This document shows positions 1 through 32,800 of a stretch of DNA of 64,000 nucleotides, piece by piece (the first letter of the stretch is position 1; each line of letters begins with the position of its first letter). The notes under the pieces are model-generated. The model made no database searches, was not told the origin of the DNA, and was given only the letters and a program-made list of their open reading frames with translations. The translations under genes were made by a program, and so were the position numbers. Source of the DNA: Rhodeus uyekii (lineage: Eukaryota; Chordata; Actinopteri; Cypriniformes; Acheilognathidae); the NCBI GenBank assembly GCA_037043235.1, contig JAWRVZ010000155.1, positions 1,178,001 to 1,242,000 on the forward strand, read 5' to 3'.

Positions 1-1729
1 AAAGAGAGTAAATTGACATTTTATCAGGTTCTCACTTTCATACACCCCTTCAAAGCCCTGTTTGAGGGTCAAGACCTGGTTTCTGGGACGAAATTATTAA
101 TGGGTTAAGGGTCAGGTAAGGCATTTGGTTATGATGGGTAGAGTATGAGGAGCTGCATTGTCATCACAAAGATATGTGCAAGAATGTGTGCATGTAAAAG
201 ATCTTTTATTTAATAAAAGGTCTAAAAAAGCTCACATAACACTACAAATGATATATACCCTATCTGTTATCATATGTGTGTGTGTGTTATACATACAGGC
301 ATACATATATATTATACATTTATACTTTTAGTCACTGATTTTTCTTTTTCTTTCATTTTGACATAATACACTGAATAGTATAGCTGTCGAGTAGCTGCAA
401 TTGACACATTTAGAAAAAACTAATCGGTGCCAAATTTCAAAGCATTCAACAGGAGCAGAAGACTGACAGAACAAAAGTGTCTCTGCACAACCACTCATCC
501 TGCTAGTAAACCTGTAATTAAGGTCTTGATGAATGCAAACTTTTTGAGATTGTGCAGCAGGTAGATGTCACTCTGCCATTCTGACCAATGCTCAACCCCT
601 TGCTCTCAGGTCAGTGCTAACCCTGTGTGGAAGGGATCAGAGACTAATGGTGAGCGGGGGCTTCTGAGGTGTCTTTTTCATGGGAGAGTCCTGTACCCTC
701 CGCAGGGGATGGGGGGTGGAGGTGAGTCTGTTATAATCCCCTGCCATTCACTTTCTATGCTAATAGCTCAGGGCTAATGAGGAGATTGATGACCTCACTA
801 TAAGGTTAATATCAGCTGACCCTCACACAGCTAAAAGAAACAGAGGGTTCTGCAATGGACTGTAATATGTGATTTGTCACATTGCTTTTTGTTCCACTCT
901 ATTATTTTTCTGTTTTATTCACATCATGTTTCTTGTTAGTCTATTATATTCTATTTTTTAATTTCAATTCATTGTTGGTTCTGTTTGTTGTTCCACTGTG
1001 GGAACTAAAACACATTTCATTACTGAAAACACATTTCATTACATTATATCATGTATGTAATATATATGTAGCAAATGTAGAACCTTGAAATCTGAACACT
1101 TTAAGAACCACATACCAACTCTCTAGCACCCATCCACAACTGCGTAATATCTTTATTATTAAAAATGTAGTTAACAACCTAAAAATTGAGAGACATAATA
1201 CTTGAATGGAATGAACACTTAAAATAAATTGACACATTGCAGGACTATGAAATGAACTTAAAAAATCTAATAAAATTAATAAAAATTAATAATAATAATG
1301 ACACTACAAATCACCCTTATATATTCATAGAACGTTTTTACCTTAAAAAGGCATGTTGCATGACTATTAAATTTTCTCTTATGTATTCAGCTAATAAGTG
1401 AATAAATAGTGTAAAAATATTATTCATATTAATATATTATTATTAACGATTCTAAACAGCGTCTAACAATTTGCATTTCCACACACTCATAGAAATGTTA
1501 ACCTTTAAATGCACTTTGCAGGACTATTAAATGTAAACCAAAAGAGATGATTGGTGACTAAAAACAGGGTAAAATATTTAAGAACAGTATCTAGCAAATG
1601 TACATTTTCCCATTGATTTAACTTTTAAATGTCATTCTATAAAATTGATGGTACGTCAACTTCCATAAATGTTTTGTTTTTGATGCCAAAATCATGTTTT
1701 TTGACTCATCTCTTGCCTGAAAAACCCAC
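1..1729. other. AT-rich intergenic sequence
   Basis: This stretch is downstream of ccbe1 and carries no recognisable gene. It has short TG and TA runs around 271-320 and many AT-rich segments. The open frames at 565-777 and 882-1088 lack any family resemblance and look like chance. Confidence 0.6.
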
Positions 1730-2180
1730 GTCACGTTGCATTTCCCAGACTAGCGTATTATCCTTAGACATCCCTAAATGTCATACCTTCCATCCAAGTT
1801 GAATTTCTCCCTGCTTGTGTGAGTAATCCATCAGCATCACTCCGGCTGATCTCTTCCTGTGGCCTATTCTCCGGCTCACGATACTCCCCTAATCATGACA
1901 AGTGTCTCTCTTGTTCGCATCATTAGTTTAGCCTGAGGAGAGAGTTTGTAATTGAGGTCCCTTCTCTTTTGTGTGAAGTTCATTAGGAAGTTAATTCTCA
2001 CAGTTTGGAGGAAATGCATGATTTAAATAACAATAGAAATGCAAATGGTTCATTTGGATTGGAGACAAAGGCACCTGATGGGAGCTAATGGATTACGCAT
2101 CGGGAGAATACCTCTACAAATTAGTAAGTGCAAATATTTGGCCAGCTAATTATGAGGCCACAGAATTGTTATTTTTGGAA
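1730..2180. promoter_or_regulatory. Candidate conserved non-coding element
   Basis: This is unique, non-repetitive sequence of balanced composition within AT-rich surroundings. It is dense in homeodomain and POU-type cores: an ATGCAAAT octamer at 2038-2045, plus ATTAG, TTAATT, TAATGG and CTAATTA motifs. Such texture is typical of vertebrate developmental enhancers, but conservation cannot be judged here. Confidence 0.3.
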
Positions 2181-2733
2181 AGCATATGTGGGTAGGCAAC
2201 AGTTTTAACGTGAAATAAAGCACCATGGGAAGAAGAGTCACATAAACGTCTATTATGGAAGAAAAAGTGAATTATAGCAGAGAGTGTCTCCTAACAGGGC
2301 TCATTGTGTGCCTTCTTTGTGCAGTATAAAAAGGTCTTTTCAGGTCATAAGGGACACAGAGCAGCTGAGCATGGCTTCTCACCTCTCAGCTGGGTTCCTT
2401 TTTCTGTATTCAGTGTGTTTTTCACATTGAATTCACAAACTAATGCAAACACGCAAAAAACAACACGTATTTCCACAACAAAACCTAAGTAAATAACAGC
2501 GGCATGGAAGAAAAGCAGCATGTAGCATGCTATTATCTTTCACCTGCAGGGAGTTTACATCACTATGGTGACCACTTCAGCCCTAGATTGCCTATTCATT
2601 ATGGTATGGACCTGACGTTAAGATTTGACCTCATTTGGATGACAAGATTATGGTGTCGAATTAATGAATAGATTAATCATCAGGGATGTTTGTAGTTGAA
2701 TTCTTTAAGTGTGTTAACCTGTTGAATGAACAC
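2181..2733. other. Unique intergenic sequence
   Basis: No gene, repeat or RNA is recognised between the candidate element and the solo LTR. Confidence 0.5.
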
Positions 2734-2738
2734 ACTAT

Positions 2739-3502
2739 TGTCAAGTGTGTGGAAGGATGAGTGAGGACTCAGTAGTGCAGTGGATGGGGAAATGTATTAA
2801 AGAAGAAAATAAGACAAAAACACATCAGAAACCACCCCGAGGGGGAAAAAACAAAGCAAGACTAAACTGAACTTGACTGACTTGACTAACAAAAACAAAA
2901 ACATGACCAGACAGGAACAAGGATAAGGTCATAGAACGACGATGAACCAGAACAAGACAGCGAACATGAAGGGATGAAGCACATGAGGAGGATAATGAGG
3001 AGAAACAGCTTTGGCAAATCAAATTCAACAAGGGAAATACGGGCGGGGTTACACAATGACAAGACATGAACATGCGGCCAATGCGAACGAGCATAGCCGT
3101 GTGTCCACATGAATCAAGACAGCACGCAGCTCGTAAAACACAAAATGCGTGCCACACCAAACACAACATGAAAGCATGCGGCCGATGTAAACCCGAACTG
3201 CGTGTTAAACAATACAAACAGACAAGATGTAGAGCGCACAAGAACGAGCAAACAATCGTCTTGTGCGCTCACAAAAAGGACAAACACATGGGTCATGAAT
3301 GTCCAAATTCCGAAACAAAACCAAGACTGAACAAGACCAAAGTCTCGAGATCAGACATCATAACCCATCATAACACACAAGATGCTACACAGACAAGAGA
3401 TCACGTGACTCGAGACACTCGAAACCACGCGCTCCCACAAAACATGAGACATTACGGCAGTGTCGGAGCTCTGCCTAGACCGAATGTGGCAGAACCCTGA
3501 CA
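2739..3502 (-). mobile_element. Solo LTR of a Gypsy-type retrotransposon
   Basis: The 764-bp element has TGTCA...TGACA termini and perfect 5-bp target duplications, ACTAT, at 2734-2738 and 3503-3507. No internal gag or pol sequence is present, as expected for recombination between two LTRs. The minus-strand sequence beginning TGTCAGGGTTCTGCC resembles fish Gypsy LTRs, so I place it on that strand. The open frames inside it are not genes. Confidence 0.75.
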
Positions 3503-3544
3503 ACTATAGAATAAAATAAATAGTAATACAGTCTCAATCAGGTT

Positions 3545-4290
3545 GCACAGGCAGTCCTGCTCATATGTTATCTCAAGGAGGTTTGGTTGGACGCCCAGCA
3601 AGACACTAGTGTGCATGTTTCTGTCCAAATTGTCAGAAACAGTCTACATGAGGGTGGCATGAGGTCCCAACATCCTCTAGTGGGACCCGTGCTCACAGCT
3701 CAGCACCATGCAGCTCGATTGGCATTTTCCAGAGAACACTAGAATTCAAGTTGATGCCCCAATCTGTTCACGGATGAGAGCAGGTTCACACTGAGCATAT
3801 GTGACAGACGTGAAAGAGTCTGGAGATGTTATGGGGAACGTTATGCTGCATGAAACATCATGGCAGTGGGTCAGTAATGGAGTGGGGAGGAATATCCTTG
3901 GAGGGTCACACAGACCTCCACGTGCTAGCCAGTGGTTCCCTTACCTGCTGTTAGGTACCGGGATGAATTCCTCAGACTTTATGCTAGTGTAGTGGGTCCT
4001 GGGCTCTTTCTGGTGCATGATAATGGCAGGCCTCATGTGGCTAGCATGTGTTCGCAGTTTATAGCAGCACCACAGACTGTCTAGGACCTCACTGATGCCC
4101 TGATCCAGGTTTGGGAGGAGATTCCTCAGGATGTACTTGTAAGTGCATACAGGCATGTGGGAAACATACACATTACTAACATTATGAGCTACTGTGATGA
4201 ACAATAGTTTAAATTTTTTTGACAGATTTTTGGTATGATTTTGAATCCAATCCAGTGTGTTGGTGTTTTGTTTTTCCATTGACTGTTGTC
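3545..4290 (+). pseudogene. Decayed Tc1-like transposase
   Basis: Reading across several frames gives pieces typical of Tc1 transposases in the right order: TAQHHAARLAFSREH (3696-3740), a segment around 3800-3900 ending GSVMEW, VVGPGLFLVHDNGRPHVA (3985-4041), then QTV.DLTDALIQVWEEIPQD (4074-4130). Frameshifts, a stop and an internal deletion after the DNGRPHV catalytic segment show it is dead. No clear terminal inverted repeats were found. Confidence 0.8.
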
Positions 4291-4316
4291 ACATAAGTTT
4301 ATTCTTAAATTATAGA

Positions 4317-4318
<2 letters not shown>

Positions 4319-4349
<31 letters not shown>
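4319..4349. repeat. (TA)n microsatellite
   Basis: About 15 perfect dinucleotide units. Confidence 0.97.
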
Positions 4350-4352
<3 letters not shown>

Positions 4353-4644
4353 ATTTTCAAACTGAATATTTCATTAATTGAGATCCAATGTGATTTAAGT
4401 GTTCCGTTAGTCTTTATATGTGTGTAGGCATATATGTACACAAACAAAATATCAGATTGAATATCACATTTATTTTTAAATATGTGCCAATTAAATGACG
4501 TGTTAGTACATACTTCTTCGATGTCTTGTGGCACCTATTTTACGTGCCAGTGTGTTTGAGAGTGTGTCTACATAAAGCAATAGTGCCCTTTGTGTGTAGT
4601 GTTTTGAGCACTCAAACATTACCTTAAAGTGGCTCAACACGGTC

Positions 4645-4646
<2 letters not shown>

Positions 4647-4675
<29 letters not shown>
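4647..4675. repeat. (GT)n microsatellite
   Basis: About 14 perfect GT units; open frames running through it are artefacts. Confidence 0.97.
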
Positions 4676-4929
4676 GAGTGCTCTCTCATTATCTGTCCAA
4701 ACTAAAGAGCATTCACCGGAGAGGCCGTGCCCTGCTCTTATTTACCGACACACGAAAACGAAAGGTTCCAAACAATATCGAATGGATTCCTTTATCCTCA
4801 CAAGTGCTCGCCATCTCCTCCACCTTTGAATGTCCCCCCTTTTCAGATACCTGCACGGAAGAAGAAGAAAAAATTATGACAAAAGGATATCCTCAACTTT
4901 CCTCTGCGGCTCCCCTCGCAGAGATGGAG

Positions 4930-6160
4930 GGCCTAGTTTAAGACCTTTATTTGTGTAAAACCTCTCATTAACTCCGCTCATGCGGTCTCCCTCGGCCTGC
5001 TGTGGTTTAAGTAGTGTGCTTTGCAAAAAAGCTACCAATTAGTCACCCATCAGCTCCAATTAGAAGAGACAAAACCTGTATAAAGATAACTCAACGAGAG
5101 CGGCCCAACGCTGAGCTTTCAGCACATGCTCCTTACCCAATGTACCCTCCTCACCTTGTTTCTCCTCCTCTACCTCTGTGAGAGCCCAGTGTTGTAGAGA
5201 TGGGAAGCCAGGCCTCCCAGGAGTCTCAGAAGGAGGGCTATTCAGCCCCTATACCTGTTTACGGCTTCTAAAGCGTTCGGCTTGCACACAATCGGCCTTT
5301 GTCCTCCCGCTTCTTCCTTTAACTTAGGCCTCAACAAGAGCAAGCTTTCACTAGCACTCTCTTTCTTTGCGTGGAGTGAAGAGGTTGGGGGAGAGGGGGG
5401 GAGAGAGAAAAAAAATGAGCTGAAGGAGTGGCTTTCGCCTCATTAAAATTGAATTTGCACTGTCCTGTAATTACATGGGAGGGCAACAATGTATTTCTTC
5501 TCCTCAATGAAGGTTTTTTGGGGCAGTTAATTTGGTGCTTGTATTTAATCTCTTAAAGGCATTAATTAGTGCGGAGTGAAACCCTAATTTCCTCCGTCGT
5601 CGGTGCTGTTCGCCTGCAAGTTCTCCCCTCCCGTTCTTCCAAACCGAGGCCAGGCAAGCAAGCGGCGTTAATAAAATTACCTCATTAATGACTTTTATTC
5701 TAGCACAGTGACTCATTCAGGATCTGCCATTAAGCATTAGCTTGATGCTGTTTGAACAGGGCCCGGGCAGGGGGCCCCAGGGAGGGGCCGCATTCACTTT
5801 CACTTGTGTTTTTTGCTTCATAGTGGGCAGTTCTAAATAATGAGGAAGGCAGCCAGTGAGATATAATTAGGAACAAGGGGGCACTTCAGTGAATATTTGA
5901 AATCTTTTAAGAATGGCTCTTGTACACTGTCCATTAATTACTTCCAGATGGGATTTCGGGGGAATATTTCTGGCAGAATAATGTCCTGTTCGCCTTCTCC
6001 CCCACCCAGCCCCTCTTTCTTTATAATCTTAAGACCTTGTTTGTTCCATGCAGCTTTTTTTTGGTTAACAATGTCGGTGTGTTAAATGTCACTGGCCCAA
6101 AATTAACATTTCGGGCAAGAGAAAAAGTCATTAATAACTTTATTAACACATCATTTCCCC
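4930..6160. promoter_or_regulatory. Candidate conserved non-coding region
   Basis: This is long unique sequence with sharp GC-rich patches (5565-5680, 5755-5800) between TAAT-rich motifs such as CATTAATTAGTGC (5559-5571), CTCATTAATGAC (5681-5692) and CCATTAATTACTTCC (5931-5945). No open frame shows coding bias. The texture resembles vertebrate developmental enhancer clusters. It lies 5.6-6.8 kb beyond the ccbe1 stop codon. Confidence 0.3.
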
Positions 6161-6163
6161 ATC

Positions 6164-6360
6164 TTAAAGGGGCAGTCCACCCTTTTTTTATTTATTTCTG
6201 TCATCAGTTTCTCAAACTCATGTCATTACAACCTGTCATGCCATTACAACACTCTCTCTCTCTGTCTCTCTCTTCTTTTTGTTGTTGTCTGTGTGTGTGG
6301 ATTTAGTGAAATTGAACATGTGTAATTAAAGGTTAATTTTTGGGCGAACTATTCCTTTAA
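6164..6360. mobile_element. TTAA-flanked MITE, GGGATAGTTCACCC family
   Basis: It begins TTAAAGGGGCAGTCCACCC and ends GGGCGAACTATTCCTTTAA, degenerate inverted copies of each other with TTAA at both borders. It is non-autonomous, with no coding capacity. Related copies lie at 50153-50801 and 62277-62498. Confidence 0.75.
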
Positions 6361-6504
6361 AATCCCTTTAGATTTTTAGTTGACAAAAACAAATAAACAA
6401 ACAAAAAGATCTTTATTAAAAGGTAATACAATTGCACAGTATTTTGATAGGGAGACCAGGGTTACACAGGAAGTTGTTACAAGAATTTTAAAAAATGTTT
6501 TTGA

Positions 6505-6900
6505 AAGAATTATCGTTTGCTCATTTAGGCTGCATTTATTTGATAAAAAATTACAGTAAAAGAGTAATATTGTGAAATATTATTATATTAAGATAACCGT
6601 TTTCTATGTGAAAATATTAAAAAATTTAGTTTATTTCTGTTTCAATTTTCAGCATCATTAATCCAGTCTTCAGTGTCACATGATCCTTCAGAATTGATGC
6701 TCAAGAAACATTTCTTATTGTTATCAATGTTGAAAACAATTGTGCTGCTTCATTTTTTTGTGGAAACTGATCAAAACAATTCCAGGAATCTCTGATAAAC
6801 AGAACAGAATTTCTTTGAAATAGAAATACAGTAATTTATAACAATGTAAAAGTCTTTACTGTCACATCGACCAATTTAAGGCATCCTCTATGAATAAAAA
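6505..6900 (+). repeat. Abundant dispersed cyprinid-type repeat, copy 1
   Basis: It carries the diagnostic blocks GCATTTATTTGATAAAAAAT, TCTTCAGTGTCACATGATCC, TGCTCAAGAAACATTTCTTA and GTGCTGCTTCATTTTTTTGTGG in this order. The same series recurs at several other places in the window. No coding capacity. Confidence 0.8.
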
Positions 6901-8175
<1,275 letters not shown>

Positions 8176-8184
8176 CTTTTTTTC

Positions 8185-8264
8185 ACTCGCATATATTAAA
8201 AATATTTTAATGAGACTATATATATATATATAGTCTCATTAAAATATTTTTAATATATGCGAGT
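8185..8264. repeat. 80-bp perfect palindrome
   Basis: Bases 8185-8224 are the exact reverse complement of 8225-8264, beginning ACTCGCATATATTAAAAAT, with a TA-rich centre and no spacer. It lies 15 bp beyond the (TA)n blocks. Confidence 0.97.
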
Positions 8265-9119
8265 AAAAAATCTCAAAGACAATAAAATGCCCTCATGCTA
8301 AATCCATTCATAAATCATAAATTATGAAAACCATAGATATGCCTACGTAAAATGGCATACAACTCTCAGTGTTAAATTAACACTACCAGTGTTTGCTAGT
8401 GTTTATATACTCCGCTGTGGATTATATAATCACCGGCAATGTTAATGTAACACTTGGGGTTATGCTGATGTCTTTTTTTTTTTTTTTGCAATTAAACTGT
8501 GTAATATGGATCTATTTTTCCATTCACAATTTGCAAAGGAGATCAAGTACCATAAAAAACATCTAATTCTTGTGATACGTCATTCTTTAATAAAAAGTAA
8601 TGTAAACTTAAACCAGCCATCTCCAAACCGTTATATTAATCTTTTCACTTGGTCAAATCAAAATATTATCTTTGCTTTCACATAGTGCTCACAGCCTAAA
8701 TTGTTCTTTTCTCATTGGAAACGATGTTTTGATGAAGTCTGTATAACTGGCCTACAGGGTGAACTGGCCACAGTTGTTGGCTGGTTACTTCAGACAGCTT
8801 CCCTTCACGGGCCATTACTGAGCAGCTCTCACAGGGATCGGTACAATTTAACCATGACATGTGGAGAGGAAAAAGTGTTAGAATCAGACGGGTGCCCGAC
8901 TGTGGGAATGTGGGTAAGAGGTCAGTCAAATATGTTTGGAACAAATTTACAAGCTTAAAAAGGCAGAACTGACCACTGAATTACTGTTACCTCAGCGACA
9001 GGAGACATAAGAGACAGCTTAACGTTGAAAAAGGCGTCCAACCAAAATGTACAGCATACAACAGAGCACACCGCATTGAAACTGTATGAAGGTGTGAACT
9101 AAGCTGTTTTCATCCTAGT
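8265..9119. other. Unique intergenic sequence
   Basis: Overlapping open frames on both strands at 8696-8958 show no family resemblance. A GTGTTAAATTAACACT palindrome near 8371-8386 may be a MITE remnant. Confidence 0.4.
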
Positions 9120-9585
9120 AAACACAGAACATTCCCCTAATGTTCCCATCATTTGTTTATTTTTTGATGAACCAAATAAGAACGTTCTAGGAACGTTTTC
9201 TATTGGTTATCTTTTTAATAACCTACAGGGATTGATCCCTGCAGGTTATTTTTTGGGGTTAATATTGAAACCTACAGATAACATTCCCAGAACGTTCAAT
9301 GCAGGTTATTTTTTTGTAATAATTTTGTATTCATGCTTATGTTTTTGAACAATAAATAATTTAGAAGTTGTTGTTTGTAGACTGATTATTTGTGTACAGG
9401 CATATCAGGATGGTTCAGGAGGTTAAGAGAACGTTCTCTGAACATTTTGGGAACGTTACGGGAACCTACAGAGAATGTTCCGGGATCGTTCACCTAACCT
9501 AAAGGGAACGTTCTATTTGGGTAAAGAAAACTTTCCTAGCTAATCTACAGGGAACGTTCTGGGAATCAAAAACTGTTAACTGGGA
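9120..9585. repeat. Array of AACGTT-centred palindromes
   Basis: Seven AACGTT cores (9181, 9192, 9291, 9430, 9452, 9507, 9553) lie within about 380 bp, many as GGGAACGTTC or GAACGTTCT, with CTACAGGGA-type spacers. It is probably part of a dispersed DNA-type repeat. No coding capacity. Confidence 0.7.
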
Positions 9586-9924
9586 TCATGCGGATTTGTT
9601 GACCTGGATTTGTGGAAGTGTGACTAAAAAGAGTAAAAGAGCTCAAAGAAACATCTATAATTGGACTCAGTTTTGAATGTAGATAGAGTTTTTTTTCATT
9701 GCTCACTTAACTCATAGAAGTTAAAGAAATTACCACAATGTGTATGGTCAATTTGAGCTAAAATGTAAAACTAAAAAGAAATTTTAGTCGAGCAAACTAA
9801 ATTATACAAGTAAAATATAGCAATATTTATAAGGTACAAATAGCAGAACTGATCACTGAATTACTACTGTTACCTCAACTACACAGATTTTACATTGTGA
9901 CATCTTAATCATAATAATCGATAA

Positions 9925-10160
9925 TAATAATAAATGCTTTGTTTTTGAGCAGCAAATCTACATATTAAAATGATTTCTGGTGGATTGCGTGACTGAAGAC
10001 TGGAGTAATGATTCCTAAAATTCAGCATTACCTTCACAGAAATAAATGACATTTTTAAAAGAGAGGAAACAGTCATTTTAAATTGTAATATTTCACAATA
10101 CAGTTTTACTGTATTTTTTTTATCAAATACATGCAACAGACTTTTCTTGTGACCGCAATC
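9925..10160 (-). repeat. Abundant dispersed repeat, copy 2 (reverse)
   Basis: On the minus strand it shows the same blocks as copy 1 (TTTGATAAAAAAA, AATATTGTGAAATATT-like, GCTGAATTTTxAG, CAGTCTTCAGTCACG), diverged and shortened. Confidence 0.65.
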
Positions 10161-10332
10161 TTTTGAATGGTAGTTTAGTTTATATTGTTATATTTAATTA
10201 CAATAAGTTATTTAAAATTTAATTTTTATTATTTAATTTTGCATAATGTCGTAGAAGTCTGATTAAACAAGAAAAAATAGAAGAAGCTTATGGCAGATAT
10301 TGCATCAGACACATTTGTCAGATTGGAAACTA

Positions 10333-10383
10333 CTCACTGGTATTCCACAGGGATCGGTATTCAGACCACTTATTTTATCCTGT
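10333..10383 (+). pseudogene. Possible LINE reverse-transcriptase fragment
   Basis: The frame starting at 10333 reads LTGIPQGSVFRPLILSC, close to the TGxPQGSxLGPLLF motif of non-LTR retrotransposon reverse transcriptases. Flanking sequence up to about 10510 does not extend the similarity clearly. Short and degenerate. Confidence 0.4.
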
Positions 10384-10965
10384 GTTCCAGTTTAACAAGG
10401 ACCTGCCGAGTAAGAGTGTTTACAGACAGCCTGTCCCAGAGTTCCTTAGTCATGTCAACACCTATGGAAAAAAGAACCTCCAAAAGATGCAGAAGCAGCC
10501 ATCCATGATCTTGTTTTCCTCAGAGATAAATGAGTGCACATGAAGGTCCATAGCTGTGATCCGCTTCATGAACTGTGAGTTTAGAAAGACGGCAAAGAGT
10601 TTTATAGCTTTATAAAACATAGCTGTTGGCCCACTGCAAAGCCTCAAAATGAAAACTAACACTGATTGGCCTCTATTATTTCATAATGGGTGTGAACTAA
10701 TCATCTGTTTTCATAACGCTGAGTAGTTGGCCAGGATTTGAAGTGTGACTAAAAAAAGAGAGTAAACTTATAGAAACATTTATAATTTGACAAGACTTTG
10801 CTTTCATTGCCCATTTTCATGGAAGTTTAACAAATTTCCATGTGTGTGGTACTACTATTATCATGATAATAAGGGTTAATGGCGCGTCCATACACATAAT
10901 TTAGTTTGCTTGACTGAATTTGCGTGCAAGTAAAATATTGTAGTAGTTATATGCATTATATACAC

Positions 10966-11245
10966 TACCATTCAAAGGTTTGGGTGCAGTAAGATTTTGT
11001 TGTTGTTGTTTCAAAGAATACTTACCAAAGCTGGATCTATTTGATGAAAAATACAGCAAAAATAGTAATATTCTGAAAAATTATTACAATTTAAAAGAAT
11101 TCTTTTCAATTTAAAATGTAATTTATTTCTGTGATGCCAAAGCTGAATTACTTCAAACGATTTTAAAAAAAGATTCTAATGAACAGAACAACATTTATTT
11201 CTTTACTGTCCCAAAGTAGCCCAAACCTTTTGAACAGTTTTGAAA
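10966..11245 (+). repeat. Abundant dispersed repeat, copy 3
   Basis: It opens CTACCATTCAAAGGTTTGGG and closes near CCCAAACCTTTTGAACAG, inverted ends that bracket the same internal blocks as copy 1. It overlaps the likely ccbe1 3' untranslated or downstream region. Confidence 0.75.
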
Positions 11246-11757
11246 ATTAGCTAGTTTTGCATTGCTTAATATTTAAAACAATCCAATCAAATAAACATCC
11301 TACCTCTTTGGATGCAAGTTATCCAAATTTATAACTTATAATGGATTTAAAAATGTTTGTACAAATTTAAATTCTTTTTGAGTGTTCTCTTAAAACTTTT
11401 AAAAAAAATATATTTTTAAATGCTAAAATTGTAAAAAACAAAAGAAAAAAAAAGGACAAAGAAATTAGCGGTTAAGAAGTTCTTAAATGTTCAGTGAATC
11501 TGACCTTAGAAAAAAAAAAGAGAACCATGGTATGTGCCAGCTATTAGTTATTTGGTAAACAAATGACACATTGACAATGCCCAAATTAAAAAATGTACAT
11601 CCTTTATGTTATAAAAATAGAGATTTCATACAATGAAATACATTCAGCCATTTCAGCGAGTATACAGTTAAATAGCAGTCATTCTGTGATATTTACACTA
11701 CTCATTCAGTCTTTAACCAGTTCTTTCTTTTAGTTCTGGTTCTGTTCAAGGGCAGTC
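11246..11757 (-). other. ccbe1: Immediate downstream / 3' untranslated region of ccbe1
   Basis: AT-rich sequence following the stop codon on the minus strand. No AATAAA signal was seen in this stretch, so the transcript probably runs further. Confidence 0.5.
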
Positions 11758-32139
<20,382 letters not shown>

Positions 32140-32429
32140 CTGAAAGGCAGAGAAATAAAAGAGATGTTTTTTTGTTGCATTTTCTATTTAAAAATGTGAT
32201 TAAGACTTGCCCTTGATGCTGGGGTTTTGTGGAATGGTTGCCAGGATGTTTCTACACTATTACTCAATAGTTTGGAGTTGGTGAGAGATGCAAGTCTTGC
32301 AATACATTTTTTCAGAATTACATTTAGGGTGCGTTCATCCTAAAATACATTTAGCCCTGGTCCGCTTAGCGCTCACATTGGCATTTTAACACTGTTTGTG
32401 TCAAAACTGTTGTGTGCTGGACTAAATGC

Positions 32430-32800
32430 CAGCAGACATATTACCCTATAGCCCAAGACTAGTTGTCCACTGAAGTTAAACAGGGTTGAGCCTGCTCAGT
32501 ACCTGGATGGTACACTTCCTGAGAAAACCAGGTTGCTGCGGGGAGGTGTTAGTGAGGCAAGTAGGTGGTGCGCACCCTGTGGTCTGTGTGGGTCCTAGCG
32601 CCCCAGTGAAGTGATGGGCACACAATACCGTAACAACCACCATCCTTGTTGTTAAAATGAGGTCTTAACTCTGTGTGGTCATTAAAAATACCATAGCAAT
32701 TCTTGTAATGAGTCAGGGTGAAATCCCGGTGTCCTAGCCAAAATCTTTCCACTGGCCATTATCAATCATGGTTCTTCTAATAAACCCGACCACTGAATTG
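32430..32800 (+). mobile_element. SINE3 (5S-rRNA-derived), forward copy, 3' truncated
   Basis: The head at about 32440-32540 follows 5S rRNA: GAAGTTAAACAGGGTTGAGC, CAGTACCTGGATGGTACAC and ACCAGGTTGCTGCGGG. The body has CACCCTGTGGTCTGTGTGGG and GTGTGGTCATTAAAAATACC, the complement of the reverse copy at 13486-14017. It lacks the GCGCTATATAAATGTAA tail. Confidence 0.82.

Noticed and set aside
2825..3500. Open frames of 138 and 144 residues on opposite strands
   Set aside because: Both lie wholly inside the solo LTR and match no protein family.
8696..8958. Overlapping 82- and 85-residue open frames on both strands
   Set aside because: No family resemblance, no splice signals, and two-strand openness over this length can occur by chance.
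32440..32540. 5S rRNA-like sequence that could be taken for an rRNA gene
   Set aside because: It is diverged and fused to a SINE3 body, so it is a retroposon head rather than a functional 5S gene.
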